From assembly GCA_027604185.1 (NCBI GenBank), contig JADGKB010000006.1, positions 1-64,000 on the forward strand: DNA of 64,000 nt, written 5' to 3'. Origin of the DNA: Boothiomyces macroporosus (Eukaryota; Chytridiomycota; Chytridiomycetes; Rhizophydiales; Terramycetaceae). The notes beneath the pieces are model-generated. The model saw only the letters and a list, made by a program, of their open reading frames with translations. It was not told where the DNA came from and made no database searches. This document shows positions 53,160 to 64,000 of the stretch, piece by piece. Positions within the stretch are counted from its first letter, which is position 1. Each line of letters opens with the position of its first letter. Position numbers and translations under genes: made by a program.

Positions 53160-55936
53160 ATGATTTTTAGTTTCAATTTTTTTGAAATGTCGAAATCCAC
53201 ACTTGCAGTCACAGTAGTTTCAGTTTTTGTATTGCTCCTGTCGATATATTCCAAATTCAACTATGGGATTGATCCAAAGCACTGCGATGGGACGTATATC
53301 TATCCTGGATATTCACTCTTGGATTTCAAAAGCTCCAACCCAGCATTAAATCGCCGATATCAACTTTACAAGCACCACGAAGCCGGTCGAGATGTGATAT
53401 TTAGCTAATACCAGGTCAGGGGAATTCCCGTGCTATTCATTCCGGGAAATGCAGGGAATTATACTCAAGTAAAGTCGTTAGGTTCAGTTGCCTACAGATT
53501 GTGGTTAAAACGTAACCAAAGTGACCATCCGCTGGATTTGTATACTAGTAATACATGCTTAAATCAGTGAATACAAAAGGTGAATTGGCAGCGTTTCATT
53601 CTAATCTCTTGGAGGACCAAGCGTTTTATGCCAACGAAGCCATCCAGTATATTTTAGAGTCTTATCCAAAAAATATACAACCAGAAAGTGTGATTATATT
53701 GGGGCATTCGATGGTATATTTTGGTTTACTGTAGGGAGGGATTGTTGCGCGTTCCATCCCCAAACTGAAAAATTACCAGCCTGGAACCATCAAAGATATT
53801 TTTACGCTATCATCGCCGCACAAAGAAGCACCGATACCAATTACGCGTTCAATAGTTAAACTATACAGGAATTTGAATACATTCTGGAGACAGGAACACA
53901 GGGATGGAGGAGGTTTGGAGAATATTACATTCGTATCAATTGCAGGGGGGTCAAGAGATACCATTTTAGATTCTGATACAACCTATATCAACAGTTTTGC
54001 GGATCCTTCACGGTCATATCATGGTATTTCAACTGGAATTCCCCATGTTTGGACATCAGGTGATCACGAAGGTAAGTTGATATAACATAGGGGCTGTTTG
54101 GTGCGACCAAATTCTCCAAAAGATTGTTTCTGGGGCATTTGAAGTTTCAAAAAAACCAAATGCTTCTGTGAATGAAAGGATGGCTCTATTGAATCACTTG
54201 TACGTTGGCCCCAAAGCTCCTTTACCACTACCAAAGTTTGGAGACGTGAAGATTCATTTGAGAAACCTTCGTGTATTGCTCAATGAAAACTACGTAGAAT
54301 TGCCAACTTTGACAACGGCCGAATATGAAGACCGATATATTCGGATTACACTCCCGCCTTATGAAACTCGCCACATGTACGAACTGCATCTCATTTCTAA
54401 TATTGAAAGTCTAAATGTTCTAGGGTGTGCTAAGGAGACTGTAGATTCTGAACTTCAATGTAAGGCAATTAACGGTTACATTAATCCTCTTCCAGTACCT
54501 GATAAAGGAGATTTCAAGATTGTATTCAGAGATCCAATGAATATGAAAACACCCAACAGGAGTTTTTGGGTTTCACTGGATATGTCTGTGGGAGGCCATG
54601 ATGAGTTAGATACAATTGTATTCCATGTTCCTCCTCAAAAATCTGGGTTTCTGTATGCAGATATTAGATTTCCCCAAAAAAGGGTGGAAAATGATCTTAC
54701 TACCAGTAAACAAAAACTAAATTAGAGCTACTTTTAGGGGCTGGCTTAACTATAACGCCTTCCTCTGTTAAAACTAATGTCAAATTTCTTCCAATCAAAG
54801 ATCCAATAGTCAAATACAAACTGAAGATTCAGCGGTTGAAAGGAAAATCTGCCGTTACAGGATTAGATCATCAAATACCAACCAATTTTCCAATGTTGGT
54901 AATGCAAAAAATTGCGAACGAGTCAAGACCAATATCATTGGTAAATAACCAGGTTGTATTCTTTTATGTTGATCGAAACCACGAATTAAACAATGGACTT
55001 GAATTTGATATATGGTCAGATCCGCACACAGATCCATATGAATTCTTGTTACAGGTAGATGTACTGGGTTCTTTGTCAGCATTTACGACGTTCTTCAAAA
55101 CTATCTGGGTGTCTTTAGGGTTTTGTTCTGTATTGCTGTCATTTACAAGTGATAAATTGGAATCTCCTTATGAGACACTCAATGCTCATATGAATATTAG
55201 ACTCTCGGCAGTGATGCTGGCCATATCTGCTATTCATTCAGTTTTTGGAGGAATGATGTCGGATGCTTTAAATGGCAATCGTGATTTGATATTCATCCCA
55301 TTGTACACAGTTCAATTCTACTTATCGTCTGGATTGGTAAACGGGATATTTCTGGTGGTCTATAAATTGGTGGAAGTTGCTGGAAGGAACAGCCTGATAA
55401 GTCACGTCACAATCAACAGTCCATACTTTAAACTTGGTTTTATTGTGTTGCTAATGTTCTTGCAGCTTGTGCTATCCACCACCTTATTACTTCCATTTGT
55501 TTTATTCCATTCCTTCATGGTGTGCGCAATTTCACTTGGGAAATACAAAACTAAGGTCATCAAAAGCTAATGATAGAAGTCAAACATTTTACAAATCCTA
55601 TGCTTGATTCTACAGATTATTTTAGTAGGATTCAAATTTCCTTCGCTAATACAATCATTTAGCTATCTGGTTGGAGGAATACCAAACCCATTAGGAAACG
55701 ATCTGTTTGGTTTCGCTATTCACGTAATTTTCTCAGTGTACTTGACTGAAATTCCAAAACGTGAATATCAATTAAAGTATCCCGTATGGGTCATAACGGC
55801 GATTATATTTATTTATGGGTGGAAGTATACGTATCTGGTCAATGAGCTCGGATTGTTGTTCATGACACTTGTCATTGTCTCTGATAGAATACGGCTCAGT
55901 AAAAAGGACAATAGTGAATTCTTAAAAAATGAATAA
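53160..55936 (+). CDS. BST1: GPI inositol-deacylase (Bst1/PGAP1)
   Basis: 884 aa from 53160 (a start at 53187 is also possible). Introns 53394-53414 (21), 53548-53567 (20), 53714-53734 (21), 54072-54090 (19), 54706-54725 (20), 55556-55576 (21). N-terminal anchor, [20 protein letters not shown], catalytic GHSMGGIVARS (Ser about 170, spliced inside the motif), [16 protein letters not shown] with the likely catalytic His, and a multi-span C-terminus. It removes the inositol acyl chain of GPI anchors in the ER, fitting the GPI-type surface protein seen at 5924. Confidence 0.92.
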
Positions 55937-56251
55937 AGGTGACCATTGGCTTATTTACCTGTCCCAGCACTAACTAAATCAAGTTGGGAACTCAGTGAAT
56001 GAGGCGACATGTTTCACATACACAAAAACTGTCAAACCGCCAACTCAACCACATTCTCGACCACATTCTCTTACAGAAAAGATAAAGGATGCTGTTAACA
56101 TTAGATCCAGTCCTAATTACCTCTTATAGGATCTCCGAAGCTTGGCATTTCTGGTCTATGAATGTCAGACCTAGTAGTTGGTAGGGCTCACCTAAAACGC
56201 CCAACCTTCGCAAATATAAGCCAAGCTATGCTGATTACTTTTTCAGATAGA
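55937..56251. other. Intergenic, 315 bp
   Basis: Promoter of the mucin-like gene E; contains a short near-repeat of ctcgaccacattctc around 56050-56080. No gene. Confidence 0.5.
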
Positions 56252-57571
56252 ATGAGACTAGCACTAGTACTTTTGTATGTAAGAGCGCAGACAGCAAATA
56301 ATACAGTTACTATCGAACCTTCAAATTCGCAAGTACAGACAACTGTTGAGGCGACCACAGTGATACAAACAACAATTTCCCCTACAACAAACGCCAAACC
56401 AACTATAGCAAAAACTACAGTATTGGCAACTACGACGACTTCAGCCATTAAGCCTTCAAGCAGCACTAGTGGAGATGTGCTTGTTAACATTGATGGCAAA
56501 CAGACCCAGGTGACAACTCAAAGTACAACAACAGTCATACCTAGCATTGCAGCAGTGTCCTCTTCGGATTCATCTTCATCCAATTCATTTGTTGTCATCT
56601 ATGTATTCACTGGATTTCTTATCAGTGCTTTCGTTGCAACAGGATTTGCATTCTTTCTAATTCGAAGAAAAGAAAGTGACAGGAAGGTAGGCAGAGTACT
56701 GGCTCTTGAAGAGCAGCAAGTTAACTCTGACAAGACTATTTATGATGATAAAACGATGCGTAGTGAAGCATACAGTCATCCAGTTTCCCCTCCATATGAT
56801 CCCAACACATTGGCGTACTCTAATCTCCCAGTAGATTCTCACACAAACCCGTATCAGCCTAATTTTGATCCAAATTATTATGATAGTTCCTATTATCAAG
56901 AATATCAGCCCTACGACATGTACACTATGAATGCTCCTCCTGTTCCAAGCTATCCTCATGACATGTATTCTTTCAACTACGATCAACATCCACCTCAAGA
57001 GTTTCTAGTGAATGAACAGCCGTTGCACTCGAAACAAGAGGACACTTACCAAGACTCTGACGAAAAGCTAAGGCCACCTTCTAAACTTCAAAAAGCCCTT
57101 TCGAAAATTGATACAAATGCTCAAGATAAAGCACTAACATTTGACATTCTTTTGAACGAATTAAACGACAGTGCAGAGATTCTTTCTCCAGACAGTCTCA
57201 ATAGTGCTCCATTTGAATTCACTCACTACAATCTGCCTTCAGGCGGTGCTGATCCTGTGATAAGACAGTCTTCTATTGATGATTTGGCACTGTACTCAGA
57301 GTATTACACTACACCAAGAAATCCAAATTACAGAGTCTCAATTTCTGACACCGCTGGCTACACGTTCTTTATGAGAGAATCAAAAGATTCATCCAGCCGA
57401 TTGTTCAAAACCACATCTAGGATGTCCATTGACACTGTAGTTACCAGGAGATCCACGAGAATGTCTAGGTATGACACATTGCGTTCCCGACTTTCACTCA
57501 AACCAAACCAACCCCTCCATTTCAAGGCTTCTGTGGCTACACTAGCTACGGAAGTAGATCCATCTGAATAA
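56252..57571 (+). CDS. Mucin-like single-pass membrane protein E
   Basis: 439 aa from ATG 56252, chosen because it yields the signal MRLALVLLYVRAQ seen in proteins A and B; the frame is open upstream to 56162. Thr/Ser-rich ectodomain of about 105 aa, span SFVVIYVFTGFLISAFVATG, then IRRKES. The 300-aa tail has a Tyr/Pro-rich part (YYDSSYYQEYQPYDMYTMN), helix-forming KLQKALSKI, and LYSEYYTTPRNPNYRVSIS matching protein A, then Arg/Ser-rich STRMSRYDTLRSRLS, likely phosphorylated. Confidence 0.76.
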   Translation: MRLALVLLYVRAQTANNTVTIEPSNSQVQTTVEATTVIQTTISPTTNAKPTIAKTTVLATTTTSAIKPSSSTSGDVLVNIDGKQTQVTTQSTTTVIPSIAAVSSSDSSSSNSFVVIYVFTGFLISAFVATGFAFFLIRRKESDRKVGRVLALEEQQVNSDKTIYDDKTMRSEAYSHPVSPPYDPNTLAYSNLPVDSHTNPYQPNFDPNYYDSSYYQEYQPYDMYTMNAPPVPSYPHDMYSFNYDQHPPQEFLVNEQPLHSKQEDTYQDSDEKLRPPSKLQKALSKIDTNAQDKALTFDILLNELNDSAEILSPDSLNSAPFEFTHYNLPSGGADPVIRQSSIDDLALYSEYYTTPRNPNYRVSISDTAGYTFFMRESKDSSSRLFKTTSRMSIDTVVTRRSTRMSRYDTLRSRLSLKPNQPLHFKASVATLATEVDPSE

Positions 57572-57641
57572 ATTAATTATTGTTATACAAGTGACAAAAG
57601 AATTCTATACATATTTATTGAAAGACTGCCATATTGTGGCC

Positions 57642-60600
57642 TTAAAATTCCAAATTGGAAGGAGTATGTTGTAACGGAAATGGCTCGTCTTGATCAACTT
57701 TCTCTGACCCACTAGACTTTATCTGTTCCCTTCTTGAACTTTCTGGAGTAGATTCTGGGAGCGTTTCTGATGGCTCTATCTTTAAATGAGTAGGTTTATA
57801 GAATGACCCAGGAACTAGCTTGGCTGATCGAGGTTTAGATTCTTGAATTTCGGAATCTATATGATCCATCTGTCTAGTTAGCTTATCAAGCTTGACACTG
57901 ATTGGCGAAATCAAGTTTTCAATGTTTTGGTGATTGACTTTGGCATCGGTCTCTTCTTTCACACCAGCCATTTCCGTTTGAAGTTTAGCATTTTCAACCA
58001 TCACTTTGGAGAGCTCATTCTTCAAATTCTTTATTTCGGCTGCAATTTGTTCGTTACTCTTATGGCATTCTTTTTGACGATTATCAATCTTGTCCTTTAA
58101 TTGGCTCTGCAAGTCATTAAACATTTTTGATTTGGTTTGCAGTTCCAAGTTGACTATTGTCATTTGATTCGCACTTTCAGCAAGTTTGCTTTCCAACAGC
58201 TGCTCTTGCGAATGAACCGTCTTTCGCAGTCTATCTACTTCAGAAGAGTTTGATTCGATTTGCATAGTTATTTTTTTCACCTTGGTGTCTAGATCCTGAA
58301 CAGAATTGTTGGAATTAGCGATAAACTTGACTTGCTCCATCCACAAATCGTGCTCCTCAACTTTATTCCTCAGTCCGTCCAATTCTGCGTTTATAGTTTC
58401 CATTCCTTTATTTTCGGTTTCAGTCTGGTTATTCAGAATCAAAATTGCTTTGGAATTAGCTTCTACTGTTGCAGTAATTTTTTCTTGTTCTTTCTTTGTA
58501 GAGTCAATTATCTCTAATATTTCTTTTTCTTTTGCCCCTACTACTTCATCTGCATATTCTCTCGATACAGCTGCCATATCGATCAATGATTTTGACAGTT
58601 TAGTGTTTGTTTCATTCAGCAGCTCCGTCAATCTTTTAGTTGTCTCTCCTACAGAATTAATATGCTTCTGGCACTGCGTAACTGCATCTTTGTTTTTCAC
58701 ATTTTCATCAATGATGTAAGCCTCCAGCTCGTTTCTAGATTTGGAAATAGTTCTATGTTGCTCTGCAATTTTCTCCAACAACTCTGCGTTTTGTGCTGAA
58801 CACTGGGCAACTTCCTGTTCGATCTTTTTGACGTCCTTTTGCAACTGTTTTTCCGTGGAAGCTACTTCTACTAACAACACATTCTTTTTAGATTCATTCT
58901 CTAAAATATTTTGGTCCAGTTCCGACAGCCTCATATTTGTACTATCTATTTTCTCCACTAGTTCATTTATCCGAGTAAATGCTTTCTTTTCAAACTCTTG
59001 AGACACTTGGCTAATTTCCAGCTTGTTTTTTTCAAGTTGCGTTGACAAGGACAACTTGGTATCAGAAATCAACTTTTCTGAACTGTCTACCCTTACCGTC
59101 AAGTTTGACAGTAGAAGCTTTGTATCTTCTAGATCTTCGGCAGAAACAAATTTACCAATCCTTTCTTCCAGTTTGTCCAAGTCTTGTTTCGCCTGATTTT
59201 TTACATCATTTACGGCAGCATTCAATTCACCAGACTTCTCTTGGAATTCATTTATGGTACATTTTCCAGCTAAATCTACTTTCAATGCTTCAAAGGTGGC
59301 ATCCAAATGTGCAAGTTGAACATTTGCAGCTTTTTGGGTGTCTTCCTTCAGTGTTGATAAATCTTGCGTTAGCGATATGACTTGATCAGAATTACTCTGC
59401 ACAAGGGTCTCTAAACCTTTAAACGTCTTTAGATTTTCCTCCTGATTCACTTTTGCAATCTGATGTAGGTTCTCTAGTAATTCTTGCCTTGTCCCATTCA
59501 TTTGGTTTTCAAGGATCACTTTGTTTTTAGATACTTGATTCTTTACACCACTTATCTCAGTTTCCAACGTGCTAGTCCAGCGATCTTGAGATTTTGAAAG
59601 TTGAAGCGCCGTAGATTTAATTAAATTCAAAATCTTTGCATTTTCTTGCTTATGCTCTTCCATTCCTGCTTGGATACTTTCGATTTGAGTTTGAATTCCA
59701 GAAAATTTCGCTTCACACAGAGAAGAAAGTTCGCCAAGTTTACTATCAGTGTCCATTCTAGATTTGATTTCCGCACGCAAAACATCCTCGAGGGATTTTA
59801 TTTTATCCAAAAGCGTCTTTTCTGATAATAAAATAGACTCGTGTACAATTTTTTGAACAGCAACAACATTCTTATTTACATCCTTGTATCGCTTCTCATT
59901 CTTTTCTTCCGACTGGATAAGCCCTGCTTCAAATTGATGCGAAAGCTCAGAAACAAAAGTCACCATTCTGGTTTCCAACTTTTTGTTTGAATGTTCCAAA
60001 TCTTGCAATTGAGTGTCCAGTAATTGCAATCTTTGGCTTATTAATTGAGCAAGTTGTTCTTGCCCATCAAATGTTGTGGATTCCAAGCGTAGTAGCTTTG
60101 TTTGCAAAGCATTTGCGATTTTTTCAAATTCCTGTCTATCAGAATCAATCTGAGAGCTTGTTGCATGCTGCAATGAATCAACTCTATCTACAAACTGCCG
60201 CTCAATCATTCTTCGATATTCTTGAGTATCATGGTGAATGCTTTCTTCTAGTAGTCTCCTTGCTCTAGCTTCTTGTTCAATCTTTTGAAACAACTCATTA
60301 GCCGCTACCTGCATTTTCTTTGATAGAGCCTCAGAAGTGGTTCCTACAGCTTCTGATAGCGCATTTAAAGCATTTTCATGCATTTTGATTGATTTTAACG
60401 AATCGCTTTGTTTTCTAGCTTCCATACTCAACTCTCTAGATTGAAAATTCAAAGAGTTTCCAACTTCATTAGTTTTTTGCGCATAAGTCTCTAATTTGGA
60501 AGTTAGGATATTAATCTTGTCATTCAAAGCTTTAATTTGACCATCTTGCTCTGTTCCTACAATACTTTCGCGTTGTTTGCTGGCTGCCAGTTCAGAAACG

Positions 60601-61222
60601 AGACGCTGGACTTTTTGAGATTCCATTTCCAACTTTTGTGTCAACCTCGCTAGTGCTTCCCGGGCTTCTTGGTCCCTTTGGCTGAAATGCTTGGTTATTT
60701 CCAGTCTGTTTGCATTTTCGTTTCTAATGCTTTCCTGCAGACTATCTACTTTGGCAGATAACGTTGCTATTAGATACTTGCCACTCTGCAACTCATTCTC
60801 AACAACCGCCCTAGCCCTTCTTTCCTGCAGTATTTGGTTTTCAGAAAATTGCAGTTTAGTTGAAATTTCCTCTGGCATAATTCTGGGATAAGGGTCAGTG
60901 CTGATTAATGGGAGAGTAGTAAGCGGCTCTATTCCTGCTATCGTTGGTAATGGAATTAAACTGTTTGTAATTGTTGCGGGTACAGCTGGGACACTCGCTG
61001 GTAGGGTTTTGATTGGCTTCAATGGAGGCGAGTCGTTTACTCCCAGCACAATCTTTCTATAAGCTTCCCTTTCGTCAATCTTTTCTTGTTTTTTTCTGCA
61101 TTAAATTACCTGTACCTCTTCTTTACTTCCTCGTTCTGCTGGATAAGAAAATCTTTCAGTTCCTTTGCTTGCTGCTTGACTTTTAATTGTCTGCTGTCTA
61201 TATCATCCCATTTCAATGACAT
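57642..61222 (-). CDS. Long coiled-coil protein (1186 aa)
   Basis: One 20-nt intron near the 5' end (61096-61115) joins VKKR to KKQEKIDERE. Start at 61222 (MSLKWDDIDSRQLKVKQQ). A Pro-rich linker (residues about 60-105) precedes roughly 1000 residues of nearly unbroken coiled coil, with VENELQSGKYLIATLSAKVD and QILQERRARAVVE, then a short Pro/Ser-rich tail. The pattern suits a cytoskeletal, basal-body or tethering scaffold; no specific family recognised. Confidence 0.75.
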
Positions 61223-61266
61223 TTGACAATCTAAATAATTTCCATTGTTTTTTTTTTGTTTACAGA

Positions 61267-61552
61267 ATGGCTCAAGGACAGCATAAACCAAAATCCAGCG
61301 CAAAGCAAAACAAAGTAGTTAAAAACAATAGAGTGTCTAGAGGTAATACAAGCTAATCCAGGGATACGAAAGGCGCCGAAATCACAAGCCTTGCAAAAGG
61401 AAATTGCAATGCAAAAGAAGCTATCAGCCAGGAATATTCAGAATACAGAAAAGCAAATGTCAGTCAAAGCCGCTTCTACTGGTAAATTGACGATAATGAA
61501 ATCCATCGCAGACAAGGCTGCTAAAGAAACTACAGACAAGAAAAAGAAATAA
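61267..61552 (+). CDS. LYDG10/UPF0390-like small basic protein
   Basis: 88 aa; intron 61343-61361 (19 nt). MAQGQHKPKSSAKQNK matches the MAQGQ start of the Leydig cell tumour 10-kDa (C19orf53) family; Lys-rich throughout, with GIRKAPKSQALQKE after the splice and a KKKK end. Family members are nucleolar in animals, with no defined reaction. The start codon is 44 bp from the divergent coiled-coil gene. Confidence 0.75.
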
Positions 61553-61572
61553 ACTTGTGTATTTTGAATATA

Positions 61573-62853
61573 TTAATATCCTAACGAATCGGTTGGATCT
61601 TCTTGGATCAATTCGTCGCCTTCTCTTAATTTAAACAGCTTTTCTTTTTCTTCCTGTTCTTGGGCAACTTCATCTTCTAAATCAGGCAATCCAAAATGCA
61701 GTATGGCTGCAATACCAGTCAGTTGAGTAAGCTGCTCCCCGGATGTGTGCAAACTAGAAAATACATGGACACTTGCTCCATTTTCTTTGGCTTTCTCCAC
61801 CAGAGCAATATACCGTCTTCTTTCTTGTATATTCGATGATCTTGTCAACACCAACTTACCTAAAGAGTCCATCGGTGACCATAAGAGTTTGAATTGCACC
61901 CCGTTCACTAGCCTTCAGCACATACTCATAGCCATAAAATGCCTTTGACGGATCATTTCCTAGAGTCCTATAGAATTCTTCCAATGCTTTGATTTCTTTT
62001 TGATATTTGGTGTCAGATAGTTTAGATTGTACTTGCGGCTCTTGCAAAATCTCTTGCAACGCGTGTTTATGTCCAGAAGAAGAATGAACGAGAATTATTT
62101 TATCTCTATGATCCAAAATTACTTTTTGCTGTTCTTTAAGGGCTAAATCAATGATATACTTGTACAATGCCTCCTTTATAAACCCTTTGTTAGTATAAAT
62201 CACCTGGGCTGGCGATAATCAATACTTTGACGATATCAAAATTGATATGATGAATGATTCCTTGATATACTTGATGAAAGAATCTAATGACTCCCTTGTC
62301 ATGATCGGTAGTAGTTCCTCTTCTCTTTTTAGGAACATTTGTCTCTATTCGTTGCCTAACGATAGTCATATTCTCCGTAACAAGACAAATTTGAGCCAAG
62401 CCTTCCTGTAGTACCACTGCACCGATATCTGCCTTGTTTTGGACATTGCAACAGTCATTGATCCTATCAAGATGAATAATATCCCACTCTTCTTTTTCAA
62501 TGGTAAACGGACGATGTAATTCCAAATCTGAATTAGTTTAATTTACCAAGAGTGTGATACTGTCCCATTTTGACATATTTGTTTTCCTCGATATTCTTCC
62601 CATTCACTCTCAGTACGGAAGCCTGTACGTCGAAAAACACAGTCTCTACTTTAATAGTGAGAGTGGTCTTTTGGGAAAGTTTTTCTGTTGACCCAGTGTT
62701 GGTTTCGGATACCACTCTTCTAACAGTAGTGGCTTTTAGAATGTCATCCTTGAACAGCAAGTTGTATGTGTGCCACAGGTCCTCTGTATCTTCCGCTATC
62801 AGCTTTACGAATCCAGAAGAATTCTTTTCCAATTTCTTTGAAACTAATTTCAT
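61573..62853 (-). CDS. DOM34: Pelota/Dom34 ribosome rescue factor
   Basis: 407 aa; introns 62528-62546 (19), 62185-62203 (19), 61841-61859 (19). N-terminal Sm-like domain (GFVKLIAEDTEDLWHTYNL, TTVRRVVSETNTGS), central domain (NVPKKRRGTTTDHDKGVIRF, VYQGIIHHINFD, IIASPGFIKEA across a splice) and a C-terminal eL30-like domain (HTSGEQLTQLTGIAAILHF). It lacks the GGQ of eRF1, as expected. With Hbs1 it splits stalled ribosomes. Confidence 0.95.
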
Positions 62854-62872
62854 TCTCTGATCTTTTTCAAAA

Positions 62873-63310
62873 ATGACTGAAATATTTTATGAAAAGATAG
62901 AGGACGGACGAGCGAATAACCTCAAGATTAATCTTAAAGACGGGACATACAGACTGGTTGGCAGGCGGAAAGGGAATACTTTTGATGTGTTTGCAAGCGT
63001 GGAAGTGGATCCTGCAGAAATGGAAACAGAAAGGAATTACTTTGAAAAATACCAGCACAAGGGCACAGTATTACAAGATCCACAAGACAGAGAATTTATT
63101 TTTGCAAACAGTAATATAACTGACTCTATGGAAACCCTTGTTCAGGACAGACCAATTGCAGAAAAAGTTCAAGGCTTGCTTCGATCCAACCAAGGCTTTA
63201 CTTTAGAGTATCTGGAAAGCCAGCTGAACCAGAAGCTAGCTGGAACCTTGCAAGAACTTCAAGCGGATTTTATTATTTATGAAACGGACGGTAAATACTA
63301 CACGCTGTGA
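62873..63310 (+). CDS. Uncharacterised protein with possible winged helix
   Basis: 145 aa, intronless. N-terminal part looks beta-rich (LKINLKDGTYRLVGRRKGN, FDVFASVEVD); the C-terminal 60 residues (AEKVQGLLRSNQGFTLEYLE, LQADFIIYETDGKYYTL) could be a winged helix. I do not recognise the family. Its start lies only 19 bp from that of the divergent Pelota gene. Confidence 0.7.
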   Translation: MTEIFYEKIEDGRANNLKINLKDGTYRLVGRRKGNTFDVFASVEVDPAEMETERNYFEKYQHKGTVLQDPQDREFIFANSNITDSMETLVQDRPIAEKVQGLLRSNQGFTLEYLESQLNQKLAGTLQELQADFIIYETDGKYYTL

Positions 63311-63430
63311 ATATAGATTATTGAGATCTATTTACAATCTGATTCAACCGGTCAAGATATCTGCCTGTAATACCTGCTAGCTGAGCTAGATATCTCTAAT
63401 ATATTTACTTTTTTTTCTAATCAAAAACAA

Positions 63431-63970
63431 ATGGAAAAATCAAGCTCAAGGCTCCCAAACAAAGAATTGATTAATGCATTGGAACTGACTTCCAAGCCAG
63501 TTCAGGAATCGAAAAAGCCAGAGGAATTTACCAGGCATCACCAGAGCCACTTTACAAATACCAATGTAATAATGAATCAAGAAAATATAATTCATGATAT
63601 TCAACCTGTGTTCCTTCAACAGTCAGCTGCTCAAGATGGGCAAGGCGTGCTTGAGTTACTGCGGTCTGGTAATTTTACAAACGAGACTGAAGAATATACA
63701 ATGAGGAAAACGGAATTCCCAATGGATAATGAACTGGAAAATCCACAAGTAACTATACATTCAATAGTAAGAGATGGCCAAGACATAATCAATTACTTGA
63801 AGCTAAATCGATATGCTATTGATATGGAGAGGAAAGAAGACTTTGATTTGACTAGTCTGATCAATGAATTTGAGCAGGCGGAAAAGGCAGAGGATAAGCC
63901 AAGACTCAGGAGCGCTCTATCTAGACTGCAGATGCTTAAAAGGCATATTAGTAAAGAAAATTTTAAATAA
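63431..63970 (+). CDS. Uncharacterised 179-aa protein with twofold DGQ motif
   Basis: 179 aa, intronless, polar. Two similar segments, QDGQGVLELLRSGNF and RDGQDIINYLKLNRY, lie about 53 residues apart, suggesting an internal repeat. The C-terminal helix (NEFEQAEKAEDKPRLRSALS) is charged. No family recognised; the rest of the window to 64000 is its 3' side. Confidence 0.65.
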   Translation: MEKSSSRLPNKELINALELTSKPVQESKKPEEFTRHHQSHFTNTNVIMNQENIIHDIQPVFLQQSAAQDGQGVLELLRSGNFTNETEEYTMRKTEFPMDNELENPQVTIHSIVRDGQDIINYLKLNRYAIDMERKEDFDLTSLINEFEQAEKAEDKPRLRSALSRLQMLKRHISKENFK

Positions 63971-64000
63971 AGATAATGGTGAAATTGGAAATGCAACCCT

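Noticed and set aside
61096..61109. A 14-nt intron near the start of the long coiled-coil gene
   Set aside because: A GT six bases upstream gives a normal 20-nt intron in the same frame.
427..62853. Apparent frameshifts and early stops in more than 20 conserved genes, suggesting pseudogenes or poor sequence
   Set aside because: Each break disappears when one GT...AG interval of 18-25 nt is removed, and the joined proteins match family lengths (Kap95 862 aa, delta-COP 510, Ubc9 160).

Overview
The window is a piece of compact, AT-rich nuclear DNA from a eukaryote. Single-copy genes (importin beta, delta-COP, Pelota, Ubc9, Gdt1, Bst1/PGAP1) fix the reading. Lanosterol synthase rather than cycloartenol synthase, velvet-domain regulators and HMG boxes close to fungal MATA_HMG point to a fungus or a very close relative. 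An INTS9-like beta-CASP protein and a BABAM1/MERIT40 protein, both unusual in Dikarya, argue for an early-diverging lineage. I cannot name the genus. The standard genetic code fits every gene.

The dominant feature is intron size. I reconstructed 79 spliceosomal introns by requiring the protein to stay open and, where a family is known, to match it. Of these, 77 are 18-25 nt long (mostly 19-21), start GT (usually GTA), carry a TTAAC/CTAAT-like branch sequence a few bases before the AG and have no room for a polypyrimidine tract. The exceptions are an 85-nt intron in GDT1 and a 57-nt interval in a METTL gene that is exactly three complete 19-nt introns placed end to end. Genes are packed tightly: divergent start codons lie 19-82 bp apart and some convergent stop codons abut.

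Layout. 0-5.5 kb: dienelactone hydrolase, GRAM protein, UBC9, an LRR membrane protein and a TBC1D7-like protein without catalytic fingers. 5.9-8.6 kb: Thr/Cys-repeat surface protein and a small family of Cys/N-glycan proteins with one decayed copy. 8.8-15 kb: GDT1, importin beta, ERG7. 15-22.4 kb: four tandem LRR transmembrane proteins with Pro-rich tails that repeat a QPP(V/I/L) motif. 22.7-24.6 kb: class 3 lipase. 25.9-27.8 kb: two 118-aa HMG-box paralogues of mating-type character around a decayed repeat. 27.8-33.8 kb: METTL2/8-type tRNA methyltransferase, SPF45-like splicing factor, HMG-box factor, INTS9-like protein, coiled-coil protein. 34.1-39.7 kb: five mucin-like single-pass membrane proteins. 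39.7-42.1 kb: BABAM1 and delta-COP. 42.1-52.9 kb: five tandem velvet genes with a shared exon layout. 53.2-64 kb: PGAP1, another mucin-like receptor, a long coiled-coil protein, an LYDG10-like protein, Pelota and two unknown genes.

Housekeeping genes alternate with three lineage-expanded groups: LRR membrane proteins, mucin-like membrane proteins and velvet transcription factors. The membrane proteins look like surface sensors, with an adhesive ectodomain, one membrane span and a long disordered Tyr/Pro/Gln-rich tail bearing shared short motifs. A signalling link to the velvet or HMG factors is only a hypothesis suggested by proximity.
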